A DNA stretch of 16,424 nt, taken from an uncultured Collinsella sp. (GTDB lineage: Bacteria > Actinomycetota > Coriobacteriia > Coriobacteriales > Coriobacteriaceae). Positions 6,218-13,882 of the stretch are shown piece after piece. Location of the stretch: positions 1 through 16,424 of the forward strand of contig CAAEOW010000056.1 in assembly GCA_900757705.1 (NCBI GenBank), read 5' to 3'. Positions within the stretch are counted from its first letter, which is position 1; every line of letters begins with the position of its first letter. The notes beneath the pieces are model-generated. The model did no database searches and was not told the origin of the DNA. It saw only the letters and a program-made list of their open reading frames with translations. A program made the position numbers and the translations under genes.

Positions 6218-7514
6218 TACCGCATCCGCAGCACCCCGCGTGCCCAAGCGCGTCGCTGCCGTCATTCTCAACTCGCTCAAGGGCGGCGTGGTCCCGCGCA
6301 TCGGCCTTCCTTACATCACCGTAGGGCGCGAGGTCGAGATCCGCGCCCTGCTCACCGATTTAAGTCTCATCGCCGATGGCGGCGCGAGCTTCCGCTTTTT
6401 AGTCGGTCGCTACGGCGCCGGTAAGAGCTTTTTGCTCCAGACCATCCGCACGCACGCCATGGGCGAGGGATTCGTCGTCGCCGATGCCGACTTGTCGCCC
6501 GAGCGACGCCTGCAGGGCGGTCAGGGGCAGGGCCTTGCCACCTACCGCGAGCTCATCCGCAATATATCGACCAAGACGCGCCCCGAGGGCGGTGCGCTCA
6601 ACCTTATTCTGGATCGCTGGGTCGCCTCGTGTGCCAACGTCGACGAGTCGGTCGTCAATGCCCAACTGACCCCGCTCGAGGAGATGGTCCACGGCTTCGA
6701 CTTCACCCGCATGCTTCGCCGCTATCGCACGGCCGTATCCGAGGGCGACGAAGAGGCCATGAGCCGCGTGACCAAATGGATCCGCGGCGAATACCGCACC
6801 AAGAGCGAGGCTCGCGCCGAACTGGGGTCCTCAACCATCATCAGCGACGATGACTGGTACGACTACGTCAAACTCATCGCGCGTTTTTTGGTTTGCAGCG
6901 GCTACAAGGGCATGCTGGTGCTCATCGACGAGCTCGTGAATCTGTATAAGATTCCCAACGCTATCACGCGCCAGTACAACTACGAGAAGATCCTGACCAT
7001 GTACAACGACACACTTCAGGGCAAGGCGCAGTACCTGGGCATGATCATGGGTGGCACGCCGACCTCCATCGAGGACCGCCGCCGCGGTGTGTTTTCCTAC
7101 GAGGCCCTACGCAGCCGACTCGCCCAGGGCCGCTTTGCGCGCGAGGACCTTAAGGACATGCTTGCGCCCATCATCCGCCTGCAACCACTCACCTACGAGG
7201 AGTTGCTGGTGCTGATCGAAAAACTCATGCAAATTCACGCCGGCTACTTTGGCTGGACGCCCACGCTGACCGAAAACGACTTGGTTGACTTCCTCAAGAT
7301 TGAGTTCGGTCGTGTGGGAGCCGACACGCACCTGACGCCGCGCGAGGTCATTCGTGACTTTATCGAGTTGCTCGACATCCTATGCCAAAACCCCGACGCC
7401 AACGTGGCCGAGCTGCTGCAAAGCGTCGGCGGCGACGCGCTGGCGCCGGCAGCCGCAACAGGCGACACCGGCACCGCAGGCGGCGACCGCAACTTCGCCG
7501 AGTTCACCATCTAA
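6210..7514 (+). CDS. sngB: BREX-type P-loop ATPase (DUF2791), Shango component B
   Basis: This 434-residue ATPase starts at an ATG overlapping the end of sngA by 8 bp, which argues for coupled translation. Walker A is GRYGAGKS (residues 66-73), preceded by the strand FRFLV. Walker B is MLVLIDE (235-241), followed by LVNLYKI. GMIMGGTPTSIED (277-289) fits a sensor-1 strand, and RSRL (301-304) may provide an arginine finger. The start IVGR-like ITVGRE (36-41) and the order of motifs match the DUF2791 family, the same family as BrxD/BrxC-type ATP-binding proteins of BREX. It probably powers or gates the action of the helicase encoded next. The C-terminal 25 residues are low-complexity Ala/Gly/Thr. 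No PglX, PglZ or other BREX gene lies nearby, so this is not a BREX locus; Shango fits best. Confidence 0.88.
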   Translation: MSDTASAAPRVPKRVAAVILNSLKGGVVPRIGLPYITVGREVEIRALLTDLSLIADGGASFRFLVGRYGAGKSFLLQTIRTHAMGEGFVVADADLSPERRLQGGQGQGLATYRELIRNISTKTRPEGGALNLILDRWVASCANVDESVVNAQLTPLEEMVHGFDFTRMLRRYRTAVSEGDEEAMSRVTKWIRGEYRTKSEARAELGSSTIISDDDWYDYVKLIARFLVCSGYKGMLVLIDELVNLYKIPNAITRQYNYEKILTMYNDTLQGKAQYLGMIMGGTPTSIEDRRRGVFSYEALRSRLAQGRFAREDLKDMLAPIIRLQPLTYEELLVLIEKLMQIHAGYFGWTPTLTENDLVDFLKIEFGRVGADTHLTPREVIRDFIELLDILCQNPDANVAELLQSVGGDALAPAAATGDTGTAGGDRNFAEFTI

Positions 7515-7554
7515 CCTACCAAAAAGGGACAGGTTTATTTTGGCAGGTTTTATC
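7515..7554 (+). repeat. Imperfect hairpin with internal repeat between sngB and sngC
   Basis: CCTACCAAAA (7515-7524) pairs with TTTTGGCAGG (7538-7547) with a single A-C mismatch around a 13-nt loop, and TTTTAT follows. Within it CAGGTTTAT (7530-7538) recurs as CAGGTTTTAT (7544-7553). It starts right after the sngB stop in a 116-bp gap, the only sizeable gap inside the operon. It could act as a partial terminator that lowers helicase levels, or it could be one copy of a dispersed REP-like repeat. Confidence 0.4.
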
Positions 7555-7630
7555 TGGGCAAACGTTGAAGCAGTAATGCAGCAAGCCGTTGCCAGCCGCG
7601 TTGAGAAATTCGTTGTTGAAAGGAGGCCCC

Positions 7631-10075
7631 GTGAACGCCTTTGACCGCTACGCCCCGTTTATCCAAGGCTTCATCTACTCCCACGATTGGGAGAGCTTGC
7701 GCTCTATCCAGGTTGCGGCGGCAGATGCCATCTTCAACACACAGGACAATGTGCTCCTGACGGCGTCAACGGCTTCCGGCAAAACCGAGGCAGCCTTCTT
7801 TCCCATCCTGACCGAGTTTTGGGAGAACCCGCCCGCAAGCGTGGGCGCCCTCTACATTGGCCCCCTCAAGGCGCTCATCAACGACCAATTCGTCCGCCTC
7901 AACGACCTGTGCGAAGAAGCCGATATCCCCGTCTGGCACTGGCATGGCGATGTCTCACAATCACACAAGGCCAAACTCATCAAAAAGCCGAGCGGTATCC
8001 TACAGATTACGCCCGAATCGCTCGAGGCGCTCCTGATCCATAAGCACATGGCAATCCCGCGCATGTTTTGCGACCTGCGCTATGTGGTTATCGACGAGGT
8101 TCATTCGCTCATGCGCGGCGACCGCGGCGGTCAGACGCTCTGTCTTATCGAGCGACTCTCGCGCATGGCCGGCGTGCAGCCTCGCCGCATTGGCCTTTCT
8201 GCCACCATCGGCAACCCCGAGCGCACGGGCGCCTTTCTCTCACAGGGAACGGGACGCGGTTGCATCATCCCCCGCTTTGAGGAACCGCGCCGCGTGTGGC
8301 GCATCTCCATGGAGCACTTCTACAACTCGGGCCCCCAGGCTCAGCAGCGAGGATTCGTAGGCACAGGTCCACAAGAAGCCGAGGTGCTTGCTTGCGAGCG
8401 TATTGAGACGGCGGCGCCCGCGGCGCTGCCCGCATCCGGACAAGACATGTGCCACAGCGGACAGCTTACACAGGAAGAACACCGTCAACGTCGTGAGCAG
8501 GCGCGGGGCAAGGCCGCTCCCAAAGACCGTCGCACTTCCTCGGCCCCCGAGGGCGAAGTCGACATCCCACGTGCGACCGAGCAGGCGCTTCTCAACCCCA
8601 CCGACACGGCGCCCGACAACGCCGACCCCGGCATGGGTTATATCTTTGAGCATACGCGCGGCCGCAAATGCCTGGTCTTTGCCAACTCGCGCGAGGAGGC
8701 AGAGGCCGTGTGCTCCATGCTGCGCAGCTACTGCGAGAGCCGGCACGAGCCCGACCGTTTCCTCATCCACCATGGCAATCTTTCGGCATCGCTGCGCGAG
8801 ACGGCCGAGGAACTCATGCGCGATGAGGAGCAGGCACAGACAACCGTCACCACCTCTACGCTGGAACTCGGCATCGATATCGGCCGTCTGGAGCGCGCGT
8901 TCCAGATCGATGCGCCGTTTACCGTCAGCTCCTTTTTGCAGCGTATGGGCCGCACGGGACGCCGCGATCTTCCGCCCGAGATGTGGTTCGTCATGCGCGA
9001 GGAAGAACCCGAGCCGCGCACGATGATGCCCGAGACCATTCCCTGGAAGCTCCTCCAGGGCATCGCACTCGTACAACTCTATCGCGAGGAAAAGTGGGTC
9101 GAGCCGCCCGAGCTCGATCGACTCCCCTACAGTCTGCTCTATCACCAGACTATGTCGACGCTTGCCAGCACCGGCGAACTCACGCCGGCAGAGCTTGCCC
9201 AGCGCGTGCTCACACTCAGCTATTTCCATCGCATCTCGGCCGATGACTATCGCGTGTTGCTGCGTCACCTCATTACCATCGACCATATCCAAGTCACCGA
9301 GGGTGGCGGGCTCATCGTGGGTCTCGCGGGCGAGCGCATCATTAACAACTTTAAGTTCTACGCCGTATTCCAGGAAAACGAAGAGTTCACCGTTCGCAGC
9401 GAGTCGGCCGAGTTGGGCACGATCGTCAATCCGCCACCGCCCGGTGAGCGCATCGCCATCGCCGGACACTGCTGGATTGTCGAGGAAGTGGACTGGAAGC
9501 GTCATACCGTCTTTGCCACGCAGGTCAAGGGCCGGGTGCCGGCCTACTTTGGCGACTGCCCCGGTGACATCAATACACACGTACTCGAGCGCATGCGCAA
9601 GGCGCTCAACGAGCACGCGACATATCCGTACCTTATGGGCAACGCGAGAGCCCGCTTGGCGCAGGCTCGTCATACGGCCGATATTTCGGGTGCGGGAACT
9701 AAGCCGCTCATCAACCTGGGCGGCGATACCTGGGCACTTTTCCCCTGGCTGGGCAGCTACGCCTTTTTGGCGCTCGAGCGCATGCTCAAAATTAAGTGTG
9801 CCGCGGAACTGGGCCTTCGCGGACTTGACCCGTCACGCCCGTACTTTATGCAGTTTAAGATGAAGGCCGACGAGGAGACGTTCTTTGAGGTGCTCGCCGC
9901 CGAGGCCGAGAAGGACTTCGATCCCATCGAGCTCGTCTATCCCGGCGAAGTGCCTTACTTTGATCGTTACGATGAGTTCGTTCCCGAAGAGCTCGTGCGT
10001 AAGGGCTTTGCCGAAGGCGTGCTCGACATCGAAGGCATGAAGCAGCGCGTTCTCGGCTGGTGCGACCACACATAA
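7631..10075 (+). CDS. sngC: Lhr-like DEVH superfamily 2 helicase, Shango component C
   Basis: This 814-residue helicase starts at a GTG with AAAGGAGG four bases upstream; an in-frame ATG at 7589 would add 14 residues without a good ribosome site. All core SF2 motifs are intact: motif I STASGKT (46-52), Ia YIGPLKALINDQ (75-86), II DEVH (155-158), III SAT (190-192), a second RecA domain from about 335 with LVFANSREEAE, V STLELGIDIG (409-418), and VI QRMGRTGRR (437-445). The C-terminal half has winged-helix and beta-barrel features of Lhr-like helicases (PPPPGERIAIAGHCWIVEEV). A polar, low-complexity stretch of about 95 residues (240-335) separates the two RecA domains and looks like an inserted linker. 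BrxHI of BREX is a close functional analogue. With sngA and sngB it completes a Shango-type set; it probably acts on DNA of invading phage. Confidence 0.88.
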   Translation: MNAFDRYAPFIQGFIYSHDWESLRSIQVAAADAIFNTQDNVLLTASTASGKTEAAFFPILTEFWENPPASVGALYIGPLKALINDQFVRLNDLCEEADIPVWHWHGDVSQSHKAKLIKKPSGILQITPESLEALLIHKHMAIPRMFCDLRYVVIDEVHSLMRGDRGGQTLCLIERLSRMAGVQPRRIGLSATIGNPERTGAFLSQGTGRGCIIPRFEEPRRVWRISMEHFYNSGPQAQQRGFVGTGPQEAEVLACERIETAAPAALPASGQDMCHSGQLTQEEHRQRREQARGKAAPKDRRTSSAPEGEVDIPRATEQALLNPTDTAPDNADPGMGYIFEHTRGRKCLVFANSREEAEAVCSMLRSYCESRHEPDRFLIHHGNLSASLRETAEELMRDEEQAQTTVTTSTLELGIDIGRLERAFQIDAPFTVSSFLQRMGRTGRRDLPPEMWFVMREEEPEPRTMMPETIPWKLLQGIALVQLYREEKWVEPPELDRLPYSLLYHQTMSTLASTGELTPAELAQRVLTLSYFHRISADDYRVLLRHLITIDHIQVTEGGGLIVGLAGERIINNFKFYAVFQENEEFTVRSESAELGTIVNPPPPGERIAIAGHCWIVEEVDWKRHTVFATQVKGRVPAYFGDCPGDINTHVLERMRKALNEHATYPYLMGNARARLAQARHTADISGAGTKPLINLGGDTWALFPWLGSYAFLALERMLKIKCAAELGLRGLDPSRPYFMQFKMKADEETFFEVLAAEAEKDFDPIELVYPGEVPYFDRYDEFVPEELVRKGFAEGVLDIEGMKQRVLGWCDHT

Positions 10076-10101
10076 AACCAGTCTTTTTGGTACGGGGAGA
10101 C

Positions 10102-10980
10102 TTACTTGTCGTGAAGGACGGTGCCGAGGAAGTCGGCGTTAAAAGGCACGGCTTCGGCGAAGACATAGTCGCCGTCGCTGGCGATGAGCAGGTAGTTCTC
10201 CTCGCCGCCAAATTCCGCGTCGCCGCAGGGAACCACCCAGGCATGCGCAAACACCTCGAGCGCCGTGGCAACGCAACCGCGCAGGAACGTCACATCGCTC
10301 CCCTCGTTCGCACTCACGATATTGGCCGCATAGATACCGCCGGGGTTCAGGCTGCCCCGCACCAAACGCAGCGCCTCAATCGTCGCCAGCTCGCGCACGG
10401 GCTCGGCACCGCCAAAGCAATCGCTCACGACCGCATCGTAGCGACGATGCCCCACACTCGTCACGCCCAGATACGAACGCGCCTCAGCGGTAATCACCCG
10501 CAGGCGATCGCCCACCGTGCGCTCCAGCTCGTCAAGGTAGAACCAGCGACGTGCCAGACGCGTAATCTCTGCGTCATACTCGATGACGTCCATGCGCAAA
10601 CTCTCGTGCGACATCAGCGCGAACTTGGGATAGGCAAACCCTCCGCCGCCCAGCATAAGCATGCGGTCGATGCCATGACCATAAGCATCGCGCATGGCAT
10701 CCTCGGCCTCAAACACATCGTCAAACGCACGATAGTACGCAAAGACGGGCTCTGCCCAACGCTCGCCAACGTAGGTCGCGCTTTGGTAGACGCTGCCTTG
10801 CACCAACACGCGGACTTCCTCACCGCTCTCATCGTGCACGCGCTTCACACGCGCCAACCCATTGCGGGTCCTCGCGACCTGCAGGCAGGCGGCGCGAACA
10901 GCGACGGCGGCCGCACCAAGCGCCGCGGCTCCCAGAGCAACGCCGGCAACGACGCCGGCAGAAACACTCGGCTTGTTCAT
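10102..10980 (-). CDS. Membrane-anchored spermidine-synthase-fold protein
   Basis: This 292-residue protein has an N-terminal hydrophobic segment rich in Ala, Gly and Val (about 8-33) that would anchor it, followed by a spermidine-synthase-like Rossmann domain. The SAM-binding loop is MLMLGGGGFAYP (107-118), an acidic residue ends the next strand (VIEYD, 132-136), and VVSDCFGG (184-191) occupies the place of the catalytic Asp segment. The sequence just before the domain (RVLVQGSVYQSATYVG) matches the short beta region of spermidine-synthase relatives encoded without a separate decarboxylase. Its substrate is unknown: polyamine synthesis is possible, but many such proteins have other or no known activity. 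Its ATG immediately follows the elp3 stop codon, with GGAG inside the end of elp3, so it is co-transcribed and coupled. It converges on the helicase gene with 26 bp between stops and no clear terminator. Confidence 0.82.
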   Translation of the reverse strand: MNKPSVSAGVVAGVALGAAALGAAAVAVRAACLQVARTRNGLARVKRVHDESGEEVRVLVQGSVYQSATYVGERWAEPVFAYYRAFDDVFEAEDAMRDAYGHGIDRMLMLGGGGFAYPKFALMSHESLRMDVIEYDAEITRLARRWFYLDELERTVGDRLRVITAEARSYLGVTSVGHRRYDAVVSDCFGGAEPVRELATIEALRLVRGSLNPGGIYAANIVSANEGSDVTFLRGCVATALEVFAHAWVVPCGDAEFGGEENYLLIASDGDYVFAEAVPFNADFLGTVLHDK

Positions 10981-12888
10981 CTAGAGCTCCTTTTGCAGAT
11001 AGAGTCCATGGTCGTAAAAACCCAAATGGCGATAGTACTCACGCGTGCCGATCGCACTGATCACGTTGATGCGTGCATAACCCGCATCCCGGGCAATCTC
11101 GCACGCACGCTCTACGAGCAAACGCCCCAATCCATGGTGCTGGGCTGCCTGGCCTTGATCCCCCACGCGCGCCGCCATGCCATACACGTGTACCTCGCGA
11201 ATCATCGCCTCGTCCGGCGTCGTCGGCAACTCGTCCGCATGCGCGGCAACAAATGCGCGATCGGGCAGCGACAGCCGCAAAAAGCCCGCAATCTTGCCCT
11301 GCGGCGTCACCCACTGCAAAAAGCGCTCGTGCGTCACCGGCGTCTCGTACGTCACTTCTTCGTCAAGGGCCAACTCGTTCAGGTCGGCACCCGCCGTGCT
11401 GATCTCGCGATAGCGAATCTCACGCACCGTCGCACCGTCACCCCGAGCAGCCAGGCGGTTCTCAACGAGCTGACGCAGGTTGGGCTTCTTGTTGCCCACC
11501 ATAATGTCGTCGGAGCTAAAGTCGCGAATCATGCGGCTGATGCGGCAGAACGCCGGCGTCACCACGATGTCATCGGCCAGTACGTCGAGCAGCTCTTCCT
11601 CGGTATAGGGGCGCCACTCGCCACGCTCGTAACAGCCCACCAGGCGCGAACCCTCGATGAGCGCACACGGGTAGACCTTGACCTCGTCGGGCATAAAGGC
11701 GCCCTCGGTCATAAAGCGCTCGTAGTCGCGCTTGTCACCCTCGGGCGTGGCGCCCAGCAAGTTGAGCATAAAGTGCGCGTGAATCTTAAAGCCAAACAGG
11801 CGCGCAAGCGAAAACGCTCGCTCGATCTGTGCCACCGTAATACGGCGCTCGTTGATATCGAGCAGGTGCTGGTCGAGGCTCTGGATACCCATCTGAATCT
11901 TGGTGCAGCCCAGGCGGCGGATAAGCGTAAGCGCCTGCGGCGTTACGGCATCGGGGCGCGTCTCGATAACGAGTCCCACCACGCGATGCTTCGCCGTCTC
12001 GTTGATGCGCTGCTGTTGCTCAAGCTCCTCCATCGTTGCCGTCTGCCACTCGGCGACTGCGCCCCAAGGCGTGCCGGGGCCGTACAGACGACGCACCGCG
12101 CGGTTATAGCCACCCTCGGCAGCATCCACACGCCCTTGCACGCCGGCAACGCCGGCGGCAAGCTCGGCCTCATCGGTCGCAATACCGGCAGCCCTATAGC
12201 GCTCGCGACGCTCCGCCACCACCGGCGGCAGGGCATCGGCGGGAGCGTCATCGAGCAGGCGCCCCGCCTCGGCACGGCTGATGCCCGGACGTGCCAGCAT
12301 GGGGTTAGCCGCCACGCCCGCCACGGCGTCTTCATTGAGCGCACGGAAGAGCTCCGACATAAACCATGCCTGATACCCCTGCGGATAGTCGCTCCAGGTA
12401 CCACCGAGCACAATGAGCTCGATCTTATCGGTCGCATGCCCCATCTGCGAAAGCGCGGTCAAACGAGCGCTCACCTGCAAATACGGGTCGAAGCAGTTTT
12501 GCTCCGCACGGGCGCATGCCGGCTCGGCGTGCAGATAGCTCTTGGGCATGCGCAGGTCGTTGGGGCAAAACAGGCAATCGCCCGAACAGGGCCACGGCTT
12601 GGTAATGACGGTAATGGTCGCCACGCCCGAGGCCGTTCGGCGCGGCTTCATACGCAGCACCTGCAGCAGTCGACGTTCCAGCTCGGCATCGACATTCCAC
12701 CCAGCCCAACGAGCCGGCTCCTCACGCTTCACCCGCTGGTAGAACGGCAGCAGACGGCGCTTGGCCAAATCGCGTTTGTCGGCACCCTCGCGGCGCGCCT
12801 CGGCATGTATCAACTTGACGAGCGCCTTGTCGTCCACGGTCTCACCGCGACGCAGAGCCTCGAGTATGTTCAAAATAATCTGTTCCAT
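10981..12888 (-). CDS. elp3: Elp3-type tRNA U34 carboxymethyltransferase (radical SAM/GNAT)
   Basis: Elp3 uses a radical-SAM domain and acetyl-CoA to build the cm5 group on wobble uridine-34 of tRNAs. In this 635-residue protein the iron-sulfur motif is C101-x3-C105-x2-C108 (CSGDCLFC), followed by PNDLRMPKSYL, EPACARAEQNCFDPY and LGGTW at the expected places. IETRPD (308-313) and QMGIQSLD (332-339) continue the radical-SAM core. The C-terminal GNAT part contains REVHVYGMA, QHHGLGRLLVERA and INVISAIGTREYYRHLGF. It is about 80 residues longer than usual; most of the excess lies at about 185-300, between the FRALN segment and IETRPD, and looks like an insertion. The ATG at 12888 has only GGGGG in front at very short spacing, so the exact start is less sure, although MEQIILNILEAL fits the family N-terminus. 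It is first in a two-gene operon with the spermidine-synthase-like gene. Confidence 0.93.
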   Translation of the reverse strand: MEQIILNILEALRRGETVDDKALVKLIHAEARREGADKRDLAKRRLLPFYQRVKREEPARWAGWNVDAELERRLLQVLRMKPRRTASGVATITVITKPWPCSGDCLFCPNDLRMPKSYLHAEPACARAEQNCFDPYLQVSARLTALSQMGHATDKIELIVLGGTWSDYPQGYQAWFMSELFRALNEDAVAGVAANPMLARPGISRAEAGRLLDDAPADALPPVVAERRERYRAAGIATDEAELAAGVAGVQGRVDAAEGGYNRAVRRLYGPGTPWGAVAEWQTATMEELEQQQRINETAKHRVVGLVIETRPDAVTPQALTLIRRLGCTKIQMGIQSLDQHLLDINERRITVAQIERAFSLARLFGFKIHAHFMLNLLGATPEGDKRDYERFMTEGAFMPDEVKVYPCALIEGSRLVGCYERGEWRPYTEEELLDVLADDIVVTPAFCRISRMIRDFSSDDIMVGNKKPNLRQLVENRLAARGDGATVREIRYREISTAGADLNELALDEEVTYETPVTHERFLQWVTPQGKIAGFLRLSLPDRAFVAAHADELPTTPDEAMIREVHVYGMAARVGDQGQAAQHHGLGRLLVERACEIARDAGYARINVISAIGTREYYRHLGFYDHGLYLQKEL

Positions 12889-12907
12889 GCCCCCATTGTA
12901 AAGGCAA

Positions 12908-12939
12908 AGGCGCCGGAGCCCGTCACGGCCCCGGCGCCT
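12908..12939 (-). terminator. Intrinsic terminator after the DUF4097 gene
   Basis: AGGCGCCGG (12908-12916) and CCGGCGCCT (12931-12939) form a perfect 9-bp stem, extended by three further inner pairs after one mismatch, with a 6-nt loop. Read on the minus strand, the stem is followed by TTTGCCTTTAC, a broken T-run. It lies 46 bp beyond the DUF4097 stop and just upstream of elp3, so it separates the regulator operon from the elp3 operon. On the plus strand no T-run follows. Confidence 0.75.
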
Positions 12940-12985
12940 CCATCAAAGAGCATGCCTATATGCACCGATCTCCGAAAACCGCATG

Positions 12986-13882
12986 TCACTCCGGATCAAA
13001 CGACATGTCGCCCGAACCGACCTCAAAACGATACGTAGCAGACTTATCGCCGTTATCGAATTCAAGATTCAAAATGGTCTCGCCGTCGTAGTCAAGCGGA
13101 AGGAAATCGCTCTCGAAGTCGCCGCTGCCCAAGGTGAGGCTCGCCTTAAAGCCCGTCGAGTTCGGAACCGTCATCTCCACATCGCCCGAGCCCACACTCA
13201 CGTCCATCGACTTCGCGGGGGCCTGGTAAAGCTCGAACGTCACATCGCCCGAACCGACCTCAGCGCTGAGCGCATCAGTCACGCTGCCCGTAAACTCTAC
13301 ATCTCCCGCACCCAGGAAAAGGTCGAAACCATCACAGATGACACCGGCAATCTGCAGATCGCCCGAGCCCACGTGCGCGTTGACTCCCTTCAGATGTTCG
13401 GCAACACGGCGCGGCAGCTCGACCGTAACTGAGCGATCGATTGCCTTACCGTCGTCACTTCCAAACTGGGAAACCTTGAGCGTCGAGTCCTCGACGGATG
13501 CGATGTTTTGCGTCGCGGCCTTGGAGGCATCCATACCCTCGGCAACGCGCCCCCGCTCGATAACGCGAGCCTTGTTGCCATCAACAACCTTGACGTCCAC
13601 CGAAGCCGCATTGATATCGAAATCGAGGTAGCGGAACTCATCGGCATCAAAAGTCGTGCTCGAAAGCTGCTGAGGCTGAGCGGAATACTTACCGCCATCG
13701 TTCAAAACATCGGCGTCAACCGCATCGTCCCTACCGGACAAGCCGGATGCAATAGTGCCGAGATCCCACGGACCATCAAAATGAATCCATGTCCGCGAAG
13801 CGCCAAAGACAAGCCCAACAATAAGCACAAACGCTCCGATGCCAACGCCCAGACGCACCTTCGATTCATGCGAGAGTTTCAT
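12986..13882 (-). CDS. DUF4097 family membrane-anchored beta-repeat protein
   Basis: This 298-residue protein has one N-terminal membrane segment (about 12-28) and a long exported domain. From residue 170 on, a turn G-S/A-G-D recurs six times (172, 191, 210, 231, 252 and 289) with strands on either side and a spacing of mostly 19-21 residues. This is the mark of the DUF4097 right-handed beta-solenoid fold. The last repeat is further off (37 residues). Such proteins are frequently encoded beside envelope-stress or XRE-type regulators and are thought to act as envelope sensors or scaffolds; YvlB of Bacillus is an example. Here the ATG overlaps the TAA of the regulator gene by one base (TAATG), with AAGGTG upstream as ribosome site. 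This suggests joint synthesis and possibly direct contact of the two membrane proteins. Confidence 0.9.
   Translation of the reverse strand: MKLSHESKVRLGVGIGAFVLIVGLVFGASRTWIHFDGPWDLGTIASGLSGRDDAVDADVLNDGGKYSAQPQQLSSTTFDADEFRYLDFDINAASVDVKVVDGNKARVIERGRVAEGMDASKAATQNIASVEDSTLKVSQFGSDDGKAIDRSVTVELPRRVAEHLKGVNAHVGSGDLQIAGVICDGFDLFLGAGDVEFTGSVTDALSAEVGSGDVTFELYQAPAKSMDVSVGSGDVEMTVPNSTGFKASLTLGSGDFESDFLPLDYDGETILNLEFDNGDKSATYRFEVGSGDMSFDPE

Noticed and set aside
8240..9673. A 477-codon minus-strand open frame inside the helicase gene
   Set aside because: The opposite strand encodes helicase motifs III to VI without interruption; the antisense frame has no recognisable domain or ribosome site.
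4472..10075. Classifying the locus as BREX because of DUF2791 ATPase and Lhr-like helicase
   Set aside because: PglX, PglZ, BrxA, BrxB and BrxC are absent on both sides; a TerB_N/TerB_C partner points to Shango instead.
10076..10101. Bidirectional terminator between the convergent helicase and spermidine-synthase-like genes
   Set aside because: The 26-bp gap has a T5 run but only a 3-4 bp possible stem, too weak to call.
10060..13038. A 992-codon plus-strand open frame antisense to elp3 and the spermidine-synthase-like gene
   Set aside because: It lies opposite two genes with clear catalytic motifs, has no domain, no ribosome site and a composition rich in His, Arg, Ala and Leu. Such frames arise from GC-rich third positions on the coding strand.
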